64,000 nt of DNA from Pedobacter africanus (GTDB lineage Bacteria; Bacteroidota; Bacteroidia; Sphingobacteriales; Sphingobacteriaceae), in contig NZ_FWXT01000001.1 in the NCBI RefSeq assembly GCF_900176535.1, positions 1,488,001 to 1,552,000 on the forward strand. Reading direction: 5' to 3'. The notes below the pieces were generated by a model. The model was given only the letters and a program-made list of their open reading frames with translations. It did not search any database and was not told the DNA's origin. This document shows positions 26,370 through 35,344 of the stretch, piece after piece (position 1 is the stretch's first letter; each line of letters opens with the position of its first letter). Made by a program: the position numbers and the translations under genes.

Positions 26370-28436
26370 ATGAAAACATTTTTTACGGCCTGCCTGATGG
26401 CGCTTTGCTTTTCGGGCCTTGCACAAGATAAACAAGACACAACAAAAAGACTTAAAGAAGTAGTCATCCATCCTTATTTTTCCGTCCAGCCACTCATGCG
26501 GTCTACGGGTAGCATCGGTATAATAGACCAGACTGTACTCAGCAGGCAACCTTCAAATTCATTTGTATCGGCCATAAACACCATCTCGGGTGTACGTATG
26601 GAGGAAAGATCGCCAGGGAGCTACCGGCTTTCCATCCGGGGCAGCTTATTGCGTTCTCCTTTCGGTATCAGAAACGTAAAGATCTACGTTGACGACTTCC
26701 CGCTTACCGACGCAGGCGGGGGCAGTTATTTCAATGCGCTCGATGTATCTGCAGCCGCTGGGATCCAGGTATTAAAAGGGCCGCACAGCAGTATATTCGG
26801 CGCCAATTCCGGCGGTGTTATATTGGTACAGCCACAGGGCTTTCAGCCCGACAGTACAGCTTTGGCTTTAAAAATTGAAGGAGGGTCGTTTGGTCTATTC
26901 AGGGAAGACCTGAGCCTGAACAAACAAATCCATAAATACAGCCTCAACCTTACCCAGGCCTATCAGCGCAGCGATGGCTACCGCGACCATAGTGCCATGA
27001 ACCGCAAGTATTTTCAAACCCTGCAAAAATGGGATTACGCAAAAAATGCATCATTAAAAGCCCTGATCTTTTACTCCGACCTGCATTACAATACTCCTGG
27101 CGGCCTTACAGAAGCACAATACCTGCAAAACCCAAAACTGTCGAGACCTGCATCAGGTGCTTCTAAAAGCGCTATGGAGCAAAATGCCGGTATTTACAGT
27201 AAAACCCTGTATGGAGGGATTTCCCACAACTGGCAGATCACAGATCGGTTGAAATATGTAGTTTCTGTATTTTCTTCTTATACTGATTTTAAGAACCCCT
27301 TCATCAGCAATTATGAGAAGCGTAAAGAATTTACACTGGGCTTGCGCTCTTACCTGGAATACGGAAAAAAGTATACGGACGCCAGCCTTAAATTTAATCT
27401 GGGTGCCGAAAGTATGCGAACATCTTCTGATATTGATAACTACGGCAATGACTTTGGTAAGCCCGCTAATCTTATGGCTGCAGATAAACTAAAAGCAGGT
27501 GCAAATTTTGCTTTCGCCCACATGAGCATTGATGTCCTGAATAAATGGCTGTTTGAACTATCAGCCAGCGCCAATTTATATAAATATACCTATGAAAGTA
27601 TTGCGCCGACCGCTATTGCAGCGCGAACCAACACGTTTGATGTGCAGTTGATGCCCAGGTTTGCAGTGTCGTACCTGGCCAGTCCGGATGTTGCTTTAAA
27701 AGCTTCGGTAAGCAAAGGTTATTCTCCTCCAAGCATCAGTGAGATCAGGGCGTCGAACAATGTCATCAATGTAGACCTGCAGCCCGAATACGGATGGAAT
27801 TATGAGGGTGGTATCAGGTATGAGATTCCCGACAACCGTTTATTTATTGATGTAAATGGGTTTTATTATCAACTGAACAATGCCATAGTAAGGCGATTGG
27901 ACGATAATAATGCTGAATTCTTTATCAATGCAGGGGGCACTAAACAATGGGGCCTGGAGACGGCACTCTCTTTCTGGTTGGTAAAGGCGAATAGTAGCAA
28001 ACCAATCCGGGGGCTTCAGCTGCGTAACGCATATACACTTAGTCATTTCAAATTTGATAACTATATAGACAAAACTGACAATTTTTCGGGTAACAAACTT
28101 ACCGGGGTTCCTAAAACAATGGTCGTAAGCAGTGCTGATGTACAATTACCGAGAGATTTCTACCTTTTTCTACAGCACAGTTTCAGTTCTCGTATTCCGT
28201 TAAATGACGCCAATACGGCATATGCAAAAAACTACCATATCCTGCAGGCTAAAATTGGCTGGAGAAATTTGCGCATTGGCCGTGTTCCTATTGATTTTTT
28301 TGCTGGTGCAGACAATATATTAAACCAAAAGTATAGCCTGGGTAATGATCTGAACGCGTTTGGTGGCCGCTATTATAACGCAGCCCCAACACGGAATTTT
28401 TATGGGGGACTAGCGCTGAGGCTAAATAAGCGATAG
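26370..28436 (+). CDS. TonB-dependent receptor without a carboxypeptidase-regulatory domain
   Basis: 688 residues. Signal peptide (MKTFFTACLMALCFSGLAQ), then directly the plug (KEVVIHPYFSVQP; ISGVRMEERSPGSYRLSIRGS; GANSGGVILVQPQG) and a barrel with the classic SKGYSPPSISEIRAS segment near residue 450. This compact type resembles siderophore/metallophore receptors more than SusC proteins, but the substrate cannot be assigned. It is followed by the ThuA gene after 49 bases, so the two may be co-transcribed. Confidence 0.88.
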   Translation: MKTFFTACLMALCFSGLAQDKQDTTKRLKEVVIHPYFSVQPLMRSTGSIGIIDQTVLSRQPSNSFVSAINTISGVRMEERSPGSYRLSIRGSLLRSPFGIRNVKIYVDDFPLTDAGGGSYFNALDVSAAAGIQVLKGPHSSIFGANSGGVILVQPQGFQPDSTALALKIEGGSFGLFREDLSLNKQIHKYSLNLTQAYQRSDGYRDHSAMNRKYFQTLQKWDYAKNASLKALIFYSDLHYNTPGGLTEAQYLQNPKLSRPASGASKSAMEQNAGIYSKTLYGGISHNWQITDRLKYVVSVFSSYTDFKNPFISNYEKRKEFTLGLRSYLEYGKKYTDASLKFNLGAESMRTSSDIDNYGNDFGKPANLMAADKLKAGANFAFAHMSIDVLNKWLFELSASANLYKYTYESIAPTAIAARTNTFDVQLMPRFAVSYLASPDVALKASVSKGYSPPSISEIRASNNVINVDLQPEYGWNYEGGIRYEIPDNRLFIDVNGFYYQLNNAIVRRLDDNNAEFFINAGGTKQWGLETALSFWLVKANSSKPIRGLQLRNAYTLSHFKFDNYIDKTDNFSGNKLTGVPKTMVVSSADVQLPRDFYLFLQHSFSSRIPLNDANTAYAKNYHILQAKIGWRNLRIGRVPIDFFAGADNILNQKYSLGNDLNAFGGRYYNAAPTRNFYGGLALRLNKR

Positions 28437-28485
28437 AAATTAAATCTTAAAATATTTATTACATTAGCTGCAAACTATTGAAGCC

Positions 28486-29232
28486 ATGTCAAATACCTTT
28501 GCCCGATGCCTAGCAGTTGCTTTTTTAGCATTGATCTTTACCTTACCAGTGACAGCCAAAAAGAAAAGAATACTTGTTTTTTCAAAGACAGCTGGTTTTT
28601 ATCACAAATCTATTCCTGCAGGCATCGCAGCCATTCAACAGTTAGGAAAGGAGAATGATTTTGAGGTGGACACCACCAAAAATGCGGCATTGTTTACGTT
28701 AAAGAATCTAAAAAAATACGCGGCAGTTGTTTTCCTGAGCACCACAGGTGATGTTTTTAATGAGGAACAACAAACCGCATTTGAGCAATACATTAAAGCC
28801 GGGGGTGGATATGCCGGTATCCACGCAGCTACCGATACAGAATACGATTGGCCCTGGTATGGCAAGCTGGCCGGGGCCTGGTTTATCAGCCACCCCGCCC
28901 AGCAGGTTGCTACTTTAAATGTCATCAACACTAAAACAATTGCAACCAAACATCTGCCGGAAACCTGGAAAAGAAAAGACGAATGGTACAATTTTAAAGC
29001 AATAAACCCGGACCTTAAAGTGCTGATCAAAATTGATGAAAGCAGTTATAAAGGAGGGGTGAATGGCGACAATCACCCCATGTCCTGGTATCATGATTTT
29101 GATGGTGGCAGGTCATTTTATACTGCGCTTGGTCATGTTGAAGAATCTTACACAGATTCCCTATTTTTAAAACACATACTTGGTGGCATCCAGTACGCTA
29201 TGGGTGTTAAAAAAATGGAAACTACCCCCTAA
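28486..29232 (+). CDS. ThuA-domain secreted protein (glutamine-amidotransferase-like fold)
   Basis: 248 residues. Signal peptide of about 24 residues, then KKKRILVFSKTAGFYHKSIP, GGGYAGIHAATDTEYDWPWYG and NGDNHPMSWYHDFDGGRSFYTALGHVEESY, all hallmarks of ThuA. Members are linked to sugar (trehalose) utilisation and carbohydrate degradation loci; no catalytic cysteine of true amidotransferases is seen. Its stop overlaps the stop of the convergent gene by 4 bases (29229-29232). Confidence 0.9.
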   Translation: MSNTFARCLAVAFLALIFTLPVTAKKKRILVFSKTAGFYHKSIPAGIAAIQQLGKENDFEVDTTKNAALFTLKNLKKYAAVVFLSTTGDVFNEEQQTAFEQYIKAGGGYAGIHAATDTEYDWPWYGKLAGAWFISHPAQQVATLNVINTKTIATKHLPETWKRKDEWYNFKAINPDLKVLIKIDESSYKGGVNGDNHPMSWYHDFDGGRSFYTALGHVEESYTDSLFLKHILGGIQYAMGVKKMETTP

Positions 29233-31244
29233 GGATCCAGCGGATCAAAAGGATCGGGTTCCTGCGACTGTATGATCGGATAAAAAACTGTGTCCTCAGG
29301 ACTCTGTGCTGCCAGATTTTTATAGGGCAGATAGCCCAGGTCTCTCATGGCTGTTTTCCCCATCCGTTCAACAATATATTTACTTTGGCTTGTGTCTGTA
29401 ACAATCAGCACCGGCTTGTCTGCAGGCATGCCAAAACGAAAGATCATTCGGCTGGCATTGCGGATATTAGTAGTGGTATGCCTGGCATGCGGTTCAATAA
29501 AAACCACATCTTCGGGAATACCCAATTTTTCTACCAGATATTTTTTCATTTCAACAGCTTCATTGAATGGGGTCCTGAATGGATGCACCTGTCCGCCAGA
29601 AACCACAATAAAAGGTGCTAAGCCCTGTTTGTAACGCAGCACCGCAGCTTCGCAACGTTTAGCACCATTGGGATCTAAAGCCATTCCGGGCACTTCCGGA
29701 CCTAAACCAGGCACCAGGATCATGCTGTATTTAAAGGCCTTCCAATCGGTATGGCCTACTTTCAGGAAAGGTGCTGCATTAAGGCCGGAATTCAGAGGCT
29801 CGTAACGTGCGGCCTCATCTCTGCCATTTAACTTTAAGATATCAATGGCGGTGCGAAGTGGGAGCTCAAAAAATGGCAACCGCTTTTCCCCCGTAATTTT
29901 ATGATTCAGCAGTTGCTGTACTTGGGCAAGAAAAAGTGTATCTCCACGTTTAAAACTGATAGAGTCAATTTTTGGGTACCGGGGTGCCTTGGAAGAAATG
30001 TATACATCAAAAATCCGGTTAATGCCCATGGCACATTTGTTCCAGGACTTCCTTAAAACCGCGGTATCTCTTTCCAGCCCATTGATTTTTAGCCTGATCA
30101 GTTCGTTGCCAATTTCATTGACTTCTTTCTGGTTCCATTTTACTGCTTCGGCATAGCAGGAAACTGTTTTACAACTGTTGATCGCCTGATGTACCCGTTC
30201 GCGCTGTGCAGTCAGGATTTGTTGGAGCTGTTTATTTTTAAGCAATGCTTTTTCAGCTGTACCTTTCTTTTCCATCTGGAGCAGCAAAGGAAAATTCTTG
30301 GCAATCAGGATGGAATCTATTTTGTCTGACTGCAGCAGGTTCTGGTACAAACTATCGTAACAAGGCTTCATGTCTTTCACATCTTTATAGGCACTTTCGT
30401 ACATGAACGGCCCGCTATAGCCTACCTGGTCCAAGGCCTTAAGTATGGCCACCCAGTTATTTTGTCCCTGACCTGAACATGGGAAATAATGGTTTTCCTG
30501 TTTCCCTGTGCCATCGGCAATATGTACACTGCGCAGGCGTTTGCCCATAGCCAGAATCAGGTTTTCGGGATGCTTAATGTGGTTCATATCGATAGCCGAA
30601 TATACATCAGCAGGCAACATATCCATGATCTGCCTGGTTTCCTCCACGGTACGGCATAAAGGTCTCTCCCGCTTTGCATCGGCCAGCAACTCAAAGCCCA
30701 GCATGTTTTCTACAACCATAGCGGAGCCGATCTGTTTAACGATCATGTTCAGGGTAGCTACTGATTTAACCAATTGTTTAATACGCATGTCCCTTTCATT
30801 TAAACCCAGGTAATAACTGGGATGGAAGAGTACAATTTCAGGCTGAAGGATTTTGCAGTAAGTCAATACTTTCTGGTGCAATGCCACTGCCTGGAGGCGT
30901 TCTTCTTCTTTCAACAACGAGAGGTCTATATCTTTTGCGTAAGGCATATGTACAGACCAGACCTTGATGCCGGCATCGTCGGCAGCCTTTTTTGCCTGCT
31001 TTGCCCTGGCCAGCAGCTGTGCATCATTGAGTTTAAATTCACGGTTTTTGCCAACCAAAGGGTTCATGGATACTTCTATATAGTCTATTCCAACCGATTT
31101 TGCATAGGTCATTTTCTGCGGTGTAATAGCGGTAATGGCTATAGAATATCCAAGTTTCAGACGTTTAGGCTCTTGCCTGGCTCCTGCAACTCCGCTGAAC
31201 AGGAGCAGCACCAGCAAAATGAGCAGTTGTAAATTGGTTCTCAT
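29229..31244 (-). CDS. Secreted fusion: xylose-isomerase-like TIM barrel plus DUF218 (YdcF/SanA-like) domain
   Basis: 671 residues with a signal peptide of about 23 residues. Residues about 28-300 form a sugar-phosphate isomerase/epimerase TIM barrel: HMPYAKDIDL, LFHPSYYLGLNE, VVENMLGFELL, SAIDMNHIKHPEN and RSVHIADGTG supply the expected His/Glu/Asp metal ligands. A helical linker spans about 305-500. Residues 508-655 (ILVPGLGPE, FIVVSGGQVHP, HARHTTTNIRNASR, VLIVTDTSQS) are a DUF218 domain as in YdcF, SanA and ElyC. It is the last gene of nutrient locus 1, 10 bases after the NHL gene, so it probably acts on the sugar-like compound imported there. The exact reaction is unknown. Confidence 0.8.
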   Translation of the reverse strand: MRTNLQLLILLVLLLFSGVAGARQEPKRLKLGYSIAITAITPQKMTYAKSVGIDYIEVSMNPLVGKNREFKLNDAQLLARAKQAKKAADDAGIKVWSVHMPYAKDIDLSLLKEEERLQAVALHQKVLTYCKILQPEIVLFHPSYYLGLNERDMRIKQLVKSVATLNMIVKQIGSAMVVENMLGFELLADAKRERPLCRTVEETRQIMDMLPADVYSAIDMNHIKHPENLILAMGKRLRSVHIADGTGKQENHYFPCSGQGQNNWVAILKALDQVGYSGPFMYESAYKDVKDMKPCYDSLYQNLLQSDKIDSILIAKNFPLLLQMEKKGTAEKALLKNKQLQQILTAQRERVHQAINSCKTVSCYAEAVKWNQKEVNEIGNELIRLKINGLERDTAVLRKSWNKCAMGINRIFDVYISSKAPRYPKIDSISFKRGDTLFLAQVQQLLNHKITGEKRLPFFELPLRTAIDILKLNGRDEAARYEPLNSGLNAAPFLKVGHTDWKAFKYSMILVPGLGPEVPGMALDPNGAKRCEAAVLRYKQGLAPFIVVSGGQVHPFRTPFNEAVEMKKYLVEKLGIPEDVVFIEPHARHTTTNIRNASRMIFRFGMPADKPVLIVTDTSQSKYIVERMGKTAMRDLGYLPYKNLAAQSPEDTVFYPIIQSQEPDPFDPLDP

Positions 31245-31254
31245 ATAGTATGGT

Positions 31255-32580
31255 TTAAAGTGGACTGCCTGGAGTTATTTTACGGATGCGTGCATTGGAA
31301 AGATCGGCCACAAAAATGATTCCGTTCTGATCTGCCACTGCATCAGTAGGCTGATTGTATTTTGAACCTGTTTTACCGCCATCCAGAAATCCAGCCGTAC
31401 CATCTCCCCCGATGGTAATCACATCTCCAGAAGGGCGCATGAGCCGCAGCATGTGGCTGGTCAGATCGGCGATATAATAATTGCCTTTTGCATCAATGGA
31501 TATACCAAAAGGTTCAGAAAATCCCGATTTTAGACCGTTTCCATCTATAGACTCTCTTACTCCCGTACCTGCAATGGTAGTTACCACACCGGTATTTACC
31601 GTTATTTTTCTGATCCGGTTATTCTTTCTATCCGCTACCAGCACATCGCCATTGGCATCAACAGCAAGTCCCGAGGGATTTGCAAAGCGCACATTGGGCC
31701 ATACGCCGTCGCTGTATCCCGTAACGCCGTTTCCGCCAATGGTGGTAACCAATCCGCTCGGTGCAATTTTCCGGACAGCATGGTTATTGTTGTCGGCTAC
31801 ATAGATGTTCCCGTTCAGGTCGGTAGCGATGGCAATGGGGCCGTTAAAGCGGGCGGCTGTGCCTACCCCATCCAGGAATCCGGCCGAGCTTCCCGCAATG
31901 GTTGTTACAACTCCGGTACCGGCCGCAATTTTCCGGATGCGGTGATTTCCGTTGTCTGCAACGTATATGTTGTCATCCTTATCTATTCCAACCTTATAGG
32001 GGTTACGAAACTGGGCTACATCTGCAGCGCCGTCAACGGCTCCAGCCACACCTGATCCTGCAATTACAGAAACCTGTCCAGTGGGTGTGATCATTTTAAT
32101 GCGGTTGTTGCCCCTGTCGGCCACGATAAGATTGCCTTTACTGTCCATGATCAGTCCTTCCGGGCTTCTGAACCTGGCCTCATCAAGGGAGCCTATGGCA
32201 TCACCGGCTGCTGCACCGGAGTACGTACTGTTGATGTATTCAATTGCAATCTCTCCATAGGAAAATACCGGTCCTTTCGACGTTCTCCCCATCACAGTAA
32301 CTGTGATGCCACCCGTTCCGCCATCTTCAGGCGCTTCAACCTGCAGTAAGGTGTCTGTAGCCAATACCACGCGGGCGTTTATCCCTGCGAACTTTACGAT
32401 ATTGCCGTCGGCACTTGTACTGAAACGCTTACCTTTTATGGTAACAATTGTTTTTGCAGGCCCTTGCGCAGGCAAAATGGATTTGATAACAGGATTGAGC
32501 GGAATGGCCTGTTCTTCTTTGCCGCAAGCCGTAAAGAGCAGCGTGGCGACCGATGTTATGTAAAGCAATTTCTTTATCAT
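31255..32580 (-). CDS. TIG-domain and NHL-repeat beta-propeller lipoprotein
   Basis: 441 residues. Lipobox LFTAC (C19). An IPT/TIG immunoglobulin-like domain occupies about 30-110 (PVIKSILPAQGPAKTIVTIKGKRF). About six NHL repeats follow, each with the pattern FxxPxGIxxDxxGNIYVADxxNxRIRKI, forming a propeller to the C-terminus. Such proteins often sit with SusC/SusD on the cell surface and bind ligand. Twelve bases after the DUF5689 gene in locus 1. Confidence 0.88.
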   Translation of the reverse strand: MIKKLLYITSVATLLFTACGKEEQAIPLNPVIKSILPAQGPAKTIVTIKGKRFSTSADGNIVKFAGINARVVLATDTLLQVEAPEDGGTGGITVTVMGRTSKGPVFSYGEIAIEYINSTYSGAAAGDAIGSLDEARFRSPEGLIMDSKGNLIVADRGNNRIKMITPTGQVSVIAGSGVAGAVDGAADVAQFRNPYKVGIDKDDNIYVADNGNHRIRKIAAGTGVVTTIAGSSAGFLDGVGTAARFNGPIAIATDLNGNIYVADNNNHAVRKIAPSGLVTTIGGNGVTGYSDGVWPNVRFANPSGLAVDANGDVLVADRKNNRIRKITVNTGVVTTIAGTGVRESIDGNGLKSGFSEPFGISIDAKGNYYIADLTSHMLRLMRPSGDVITIGGDGTAGFLDGGKTGSKYNQPTDAVADQNGIIFVADLSNARIRKITPGSPL

Positions 32581-32592
32581 GTTTGTTGAATA

Positions 32593-33879
32593 TTAATCAA
32601 TGTTTTGATAAACCGTAAATGAATCTATATTGAGCAGTCCGTTGAGCAAAAAGGGTACGTTGGACACACCAAGCCCCAGCTTGTTCACCCTGAAGCGTAC
32701 ATTTCCCTTAATGTTCAGGTTAAAAGTTACGCTTTTGGCCACCGCCGAAGCATCTGAAACCTCTTCCCCTGCAGCTTTCCAGCTTGCGCCGGCATCCTGT
32801 GAGTATTCCAACCTCCAGGTTGAAGAAGGCTCAGTACCATAAGCCCCATATACCAACGTAACCTTAGAGGCCCCATTTGGGAGGTCGAAATTCATCTGTA
32901 AAAGCGCAGGGACACTCAGGTTTTTCTGCATTCGGATACACTGGTTGCCTCTCGGGTCAAACCTGTCGCTGTTCCGTACCGCACCGAAGATACACTGATG
33001 CAGGTTCCAGCTCCCAGACTTCAATGCAACGTTGTTCGCAGTGGCAGGCATATCAAAAATTGCTTTTTCTGACGCTGCCGGTGCCTCAAAATCTTCTGGA
33101 AATTTAGCATATACGGTGCCGCTGGCATTGTTTACATCACTCTCGTTACGCATCCTAAGCAATTGTTTTGCACCGATATTGCTGTTTTTAGTTGCATTGA
33201 AATAGGTTGCAACCCCTACAAATGTAGCATTCATAGGTAGGCTTTCAGCTGCAAACAATGCCGTACTTTGGGTACTCAGGTATATACTGCCCCCCGTGCC
33301 ATCATCCATCAGCTTATCCCCTTCAAAGGTATCGCCCGCAACTGGAACAGGCATAAAACCTGCACTATTGATCCTGATCAGCGTACTTTCGTAAGCCTGA
33401 AAATTGGAAAACAGTTCACTGAGCGCAAGGGTCCTTACAATGGTTTCCATACCAGATTTTACTTTGGTTATTCCGGAAGGGTTTAGCCCGCTGATCTGGA
33501 GTTTCCCCTTGCGGCGAACAAGGGTTGCACCACTCAGATCAACTTTAACCGAGTCACCAGGTCTATAGGAACTCAGGCTGGCCGTTCCGAAATCCAGTGA
33601 AATTCCGGCAAGTTTGTTTTTCGAGACATTCTGGATCAGCAATTCACCTGGAGCTACATTCAATGAAGCAGCATCTGAAATAACTATACCCGCAACCTGG
33701 GTTGCCCCCATTACCATATCGCTTGTGAGGGTCAGGTCATCACCATTATAAAGGTTACGGATAAAATCTACGCCCACAACAGGGCTGATCAGGCCTGCTG
33801 CGGTATTGTCCTTTTCGCAGCCCATCAGCATAATTACTGCTGTAATAAAGGCCGGCATTTTATATTTAATTCTTTTCAT
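32593..33879 (-). CDS. DUF5689 domain lipoprotein
   Basis: 428 residues. Lipobox LMGC (C21). The N-terminal half has the OB-like DUF5689 pattern (ISPVVGVDFIRNLYNGDDLTL; SGLNPSGITKV; DGTGGSIYLSTQSTALF). The C-terminal half (about 270-428) is a jelly-roll-like region (SWNLHQCIFGAVRNSDR; GASWKAAGEEV) such as seen in surface glycan-binding proteins. Probably an accessory surface lipoprotein of locus 1, 11 bases after the SusD-like gene. Confidence 0.78.
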   Translation of the reverse strand: MKRIKYKMPAFITAVIMLMGCEKDNTAAGLISPVVGVDFIRNLYNGDDLTLTSDMVMGATQVAGIVISDAASLNVAPGELLIQNVSKNKLAGISLDFGTASLSSYRPGDSVKVDLSGATLVRRKGKLQISGLNPSGITKVKSGMETIVRTLALSELFSNFQAYESTLIRINSAGFMPVPVAGDTFEGDKLMDDGTGGSIYLSTQSTALFAAESLPMNATFVGVATYFNATKNSNIGAKQLLRMRNESDVNNASGTVYAKFPEDFEAPAASEKAIFDMPATANNVALKSGSWNLHQCIFGAVRNSDRFDPRGNQCIRMQKNLSVPALLQMNFDLPNGASKVTLVYGAYGTEPSSTWRLEYSQDAGASWKAAGEEVSDASAVAKSVTFNLNIKGNVRFRVNKLGLGVSNVPFLLNGLLNIDSFTVYQNID

Positions 33880-33890
33880 GCTGTATCAGC

Positions 33891-35327
33891 TTATTTGTTC
33901 CACCAAACTTTAACATTCAAATCGTCGCCGCCCATATTGGCAACGGCTTCCTTGTAATTGGCACTATTTAACGACTGCACGTTTACCGGGTATTTTAACC
34001 TGGAAGGCATCTGCCCACCGTTTTGCAGTCCCTCTCCTTTTGGAAGAATAGGAAAGCCTGTCCTCCTGTATTCAAACCATTGCTGAAAATCGGTAAAGAA
34101 CAGGGCATAATATTTTTGCAGCATGATCTTTTCGGTCATCTGGTAAGCATTATTTGTCGGGTCCCATTTTGCAGTAGTTGCGGTCAGGTAGTCGGACGGA
34201 ACAGTGTAACCCCACATGGTGATTGCAGCTTTTACGCCGTTTTCATAATAGGTCTGCGCAGTACCCGACACCAGTCCTCTTACCGAAGCTTCAGCCAGGA
34301 TAAACTGAAGTTCAGCATAGTTCATAATGTTGCCCAGCAGGGGCTCGTTTTTTAAAGAGATGCTATAGCGCGATTTTACTGCAGGCACCTGACCAACCGG
34401 ATAACCGCTTTTAATCCCCTGATAGGAATTTTCAAATTTGGTGGCCCATTTTTCCAGGCGTGGATCTTCCCAGTTGTTCAGGTTATTGATAAAAAATTCT
34501 CCCAAACCGCTGCCACTGTTAAAATCCAGGTCGCGATAGTTGTAAAATTCAGAAACCAATGGCGGCGTGCTTTGAAAGCGCAGAATGGCCGAATCGTCAT
34601 TACTGGTAAAAATCGGATAGTCTGCCTTTCTGGTATCTACGATTTCTGTGATCTTAGCTGCAGCATTCAGTTCAGTACGGCCAGAGACCCGCATCAGTAA
34701 ACGAAGGTACAGACTGTTCCCAAATTTTCTCCATTTTACCATGTCACCGTTATAGAGTGGTTCCAGCCCTTTTTCTGCGTCAGGAATCTCGGTAGCGGCT
34801 TTTAGCCTGGTATTTGCTTCTTCCAGTTTGCTGAACAGGCTCGCATAAATACTTTGCTGGCTGTCAAACTTAGGTTGTAATATGCCCTGCTCCTTACCCT
34901 GGTTGGCCTGCGAATAAGGCACATCACCATAGGTGTCTGTAATCAAGGAACTTACCCACACATCCATAATCAATGCAATTCCCATATAATTATTGCTCTT
35001 GATTACTGACGCACCTTTGTACATATCTTTGAAATTGGTGAGCTGCAGGTACCAGTTGTTCCACATGTAGTCAGATTCGAGCGGACGGATCACGTAACGG
35101 TGGATCTCATCAGCATCCGAGGTGGTTACATGCACCTGCATCAATTCGTTCGTGAGCCGCATGGCCCTGTTCAGGTTCCGGGTAATCACATCGTGCAGGG
35201 CAGAGGTAAGCAATGTTTCAGGAGTTGTATTTTTAACCCCGTTTTTACTGGTATTGATTTCTTTAAATTCCTTGGTGCAGGAAACCAATGTAACTGCAAA
35301 CAGGACTGTTGTTATGATCTTTTTCAT
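33891..35327 (-). CDS. SusD/RagB-family lipoprotein (SusD-like_2 type)
   Basis: 478 residues. Lipobox TLVSC (C17). TPR-like alpha-helical SusD fold: NLNRAMRLTNELMQVHV, DVWVSSLITDTYGDVPYSQA and NYAELQFILAEASVRG are typical. It forms the surface lid over the SusC barrel and binds the imported ligand. 17 bases after the SusC gene. Confidence 0.92.
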   Translation of the reverse strand: MKKIITTVLFAVTLVSCTKEFKEINTSKNGVKNTTPETLLTSALHDVITRNLNRAMRLTNELMQVHVTTSDADEIHRYVIRPLESDYMWNNWYLQLTNFKDMYKGASVIKSNNYMGIALIMDVWVSSLITDTYGDVPYSQANQGKEQGILQPKFDSQQSIYASLFSKLEEANTRLKAATEIPDAEKGLEPLYNGDMVKWRKFGNSLYLRLLMRVSGRTELNAAAKITEIVDTRKADYPIFTSNDDSAILRFQSTPPLVSEFYNYRDLDFNSGSGLGEFFINNLNNWEDPRLEKWATKFENSYQGIKSGYPVGQVPAVKSRYSISLKNEPLLGNIMNYAELQFILAEASVRGLVSGTAQTYYENGVKAAITMWGYTVPSDYLTATTAKWDPTNNAYQMTEKIMLQKYYALFFTDFQQWFEYRRTGFPILPKGEGLQNGGQMPSRLKYPVNVQSLNSANYKEAVANMGGDDLNVKVWWNK

Positions 35328-35344
35328 CTTTCCTGATGTTTATC

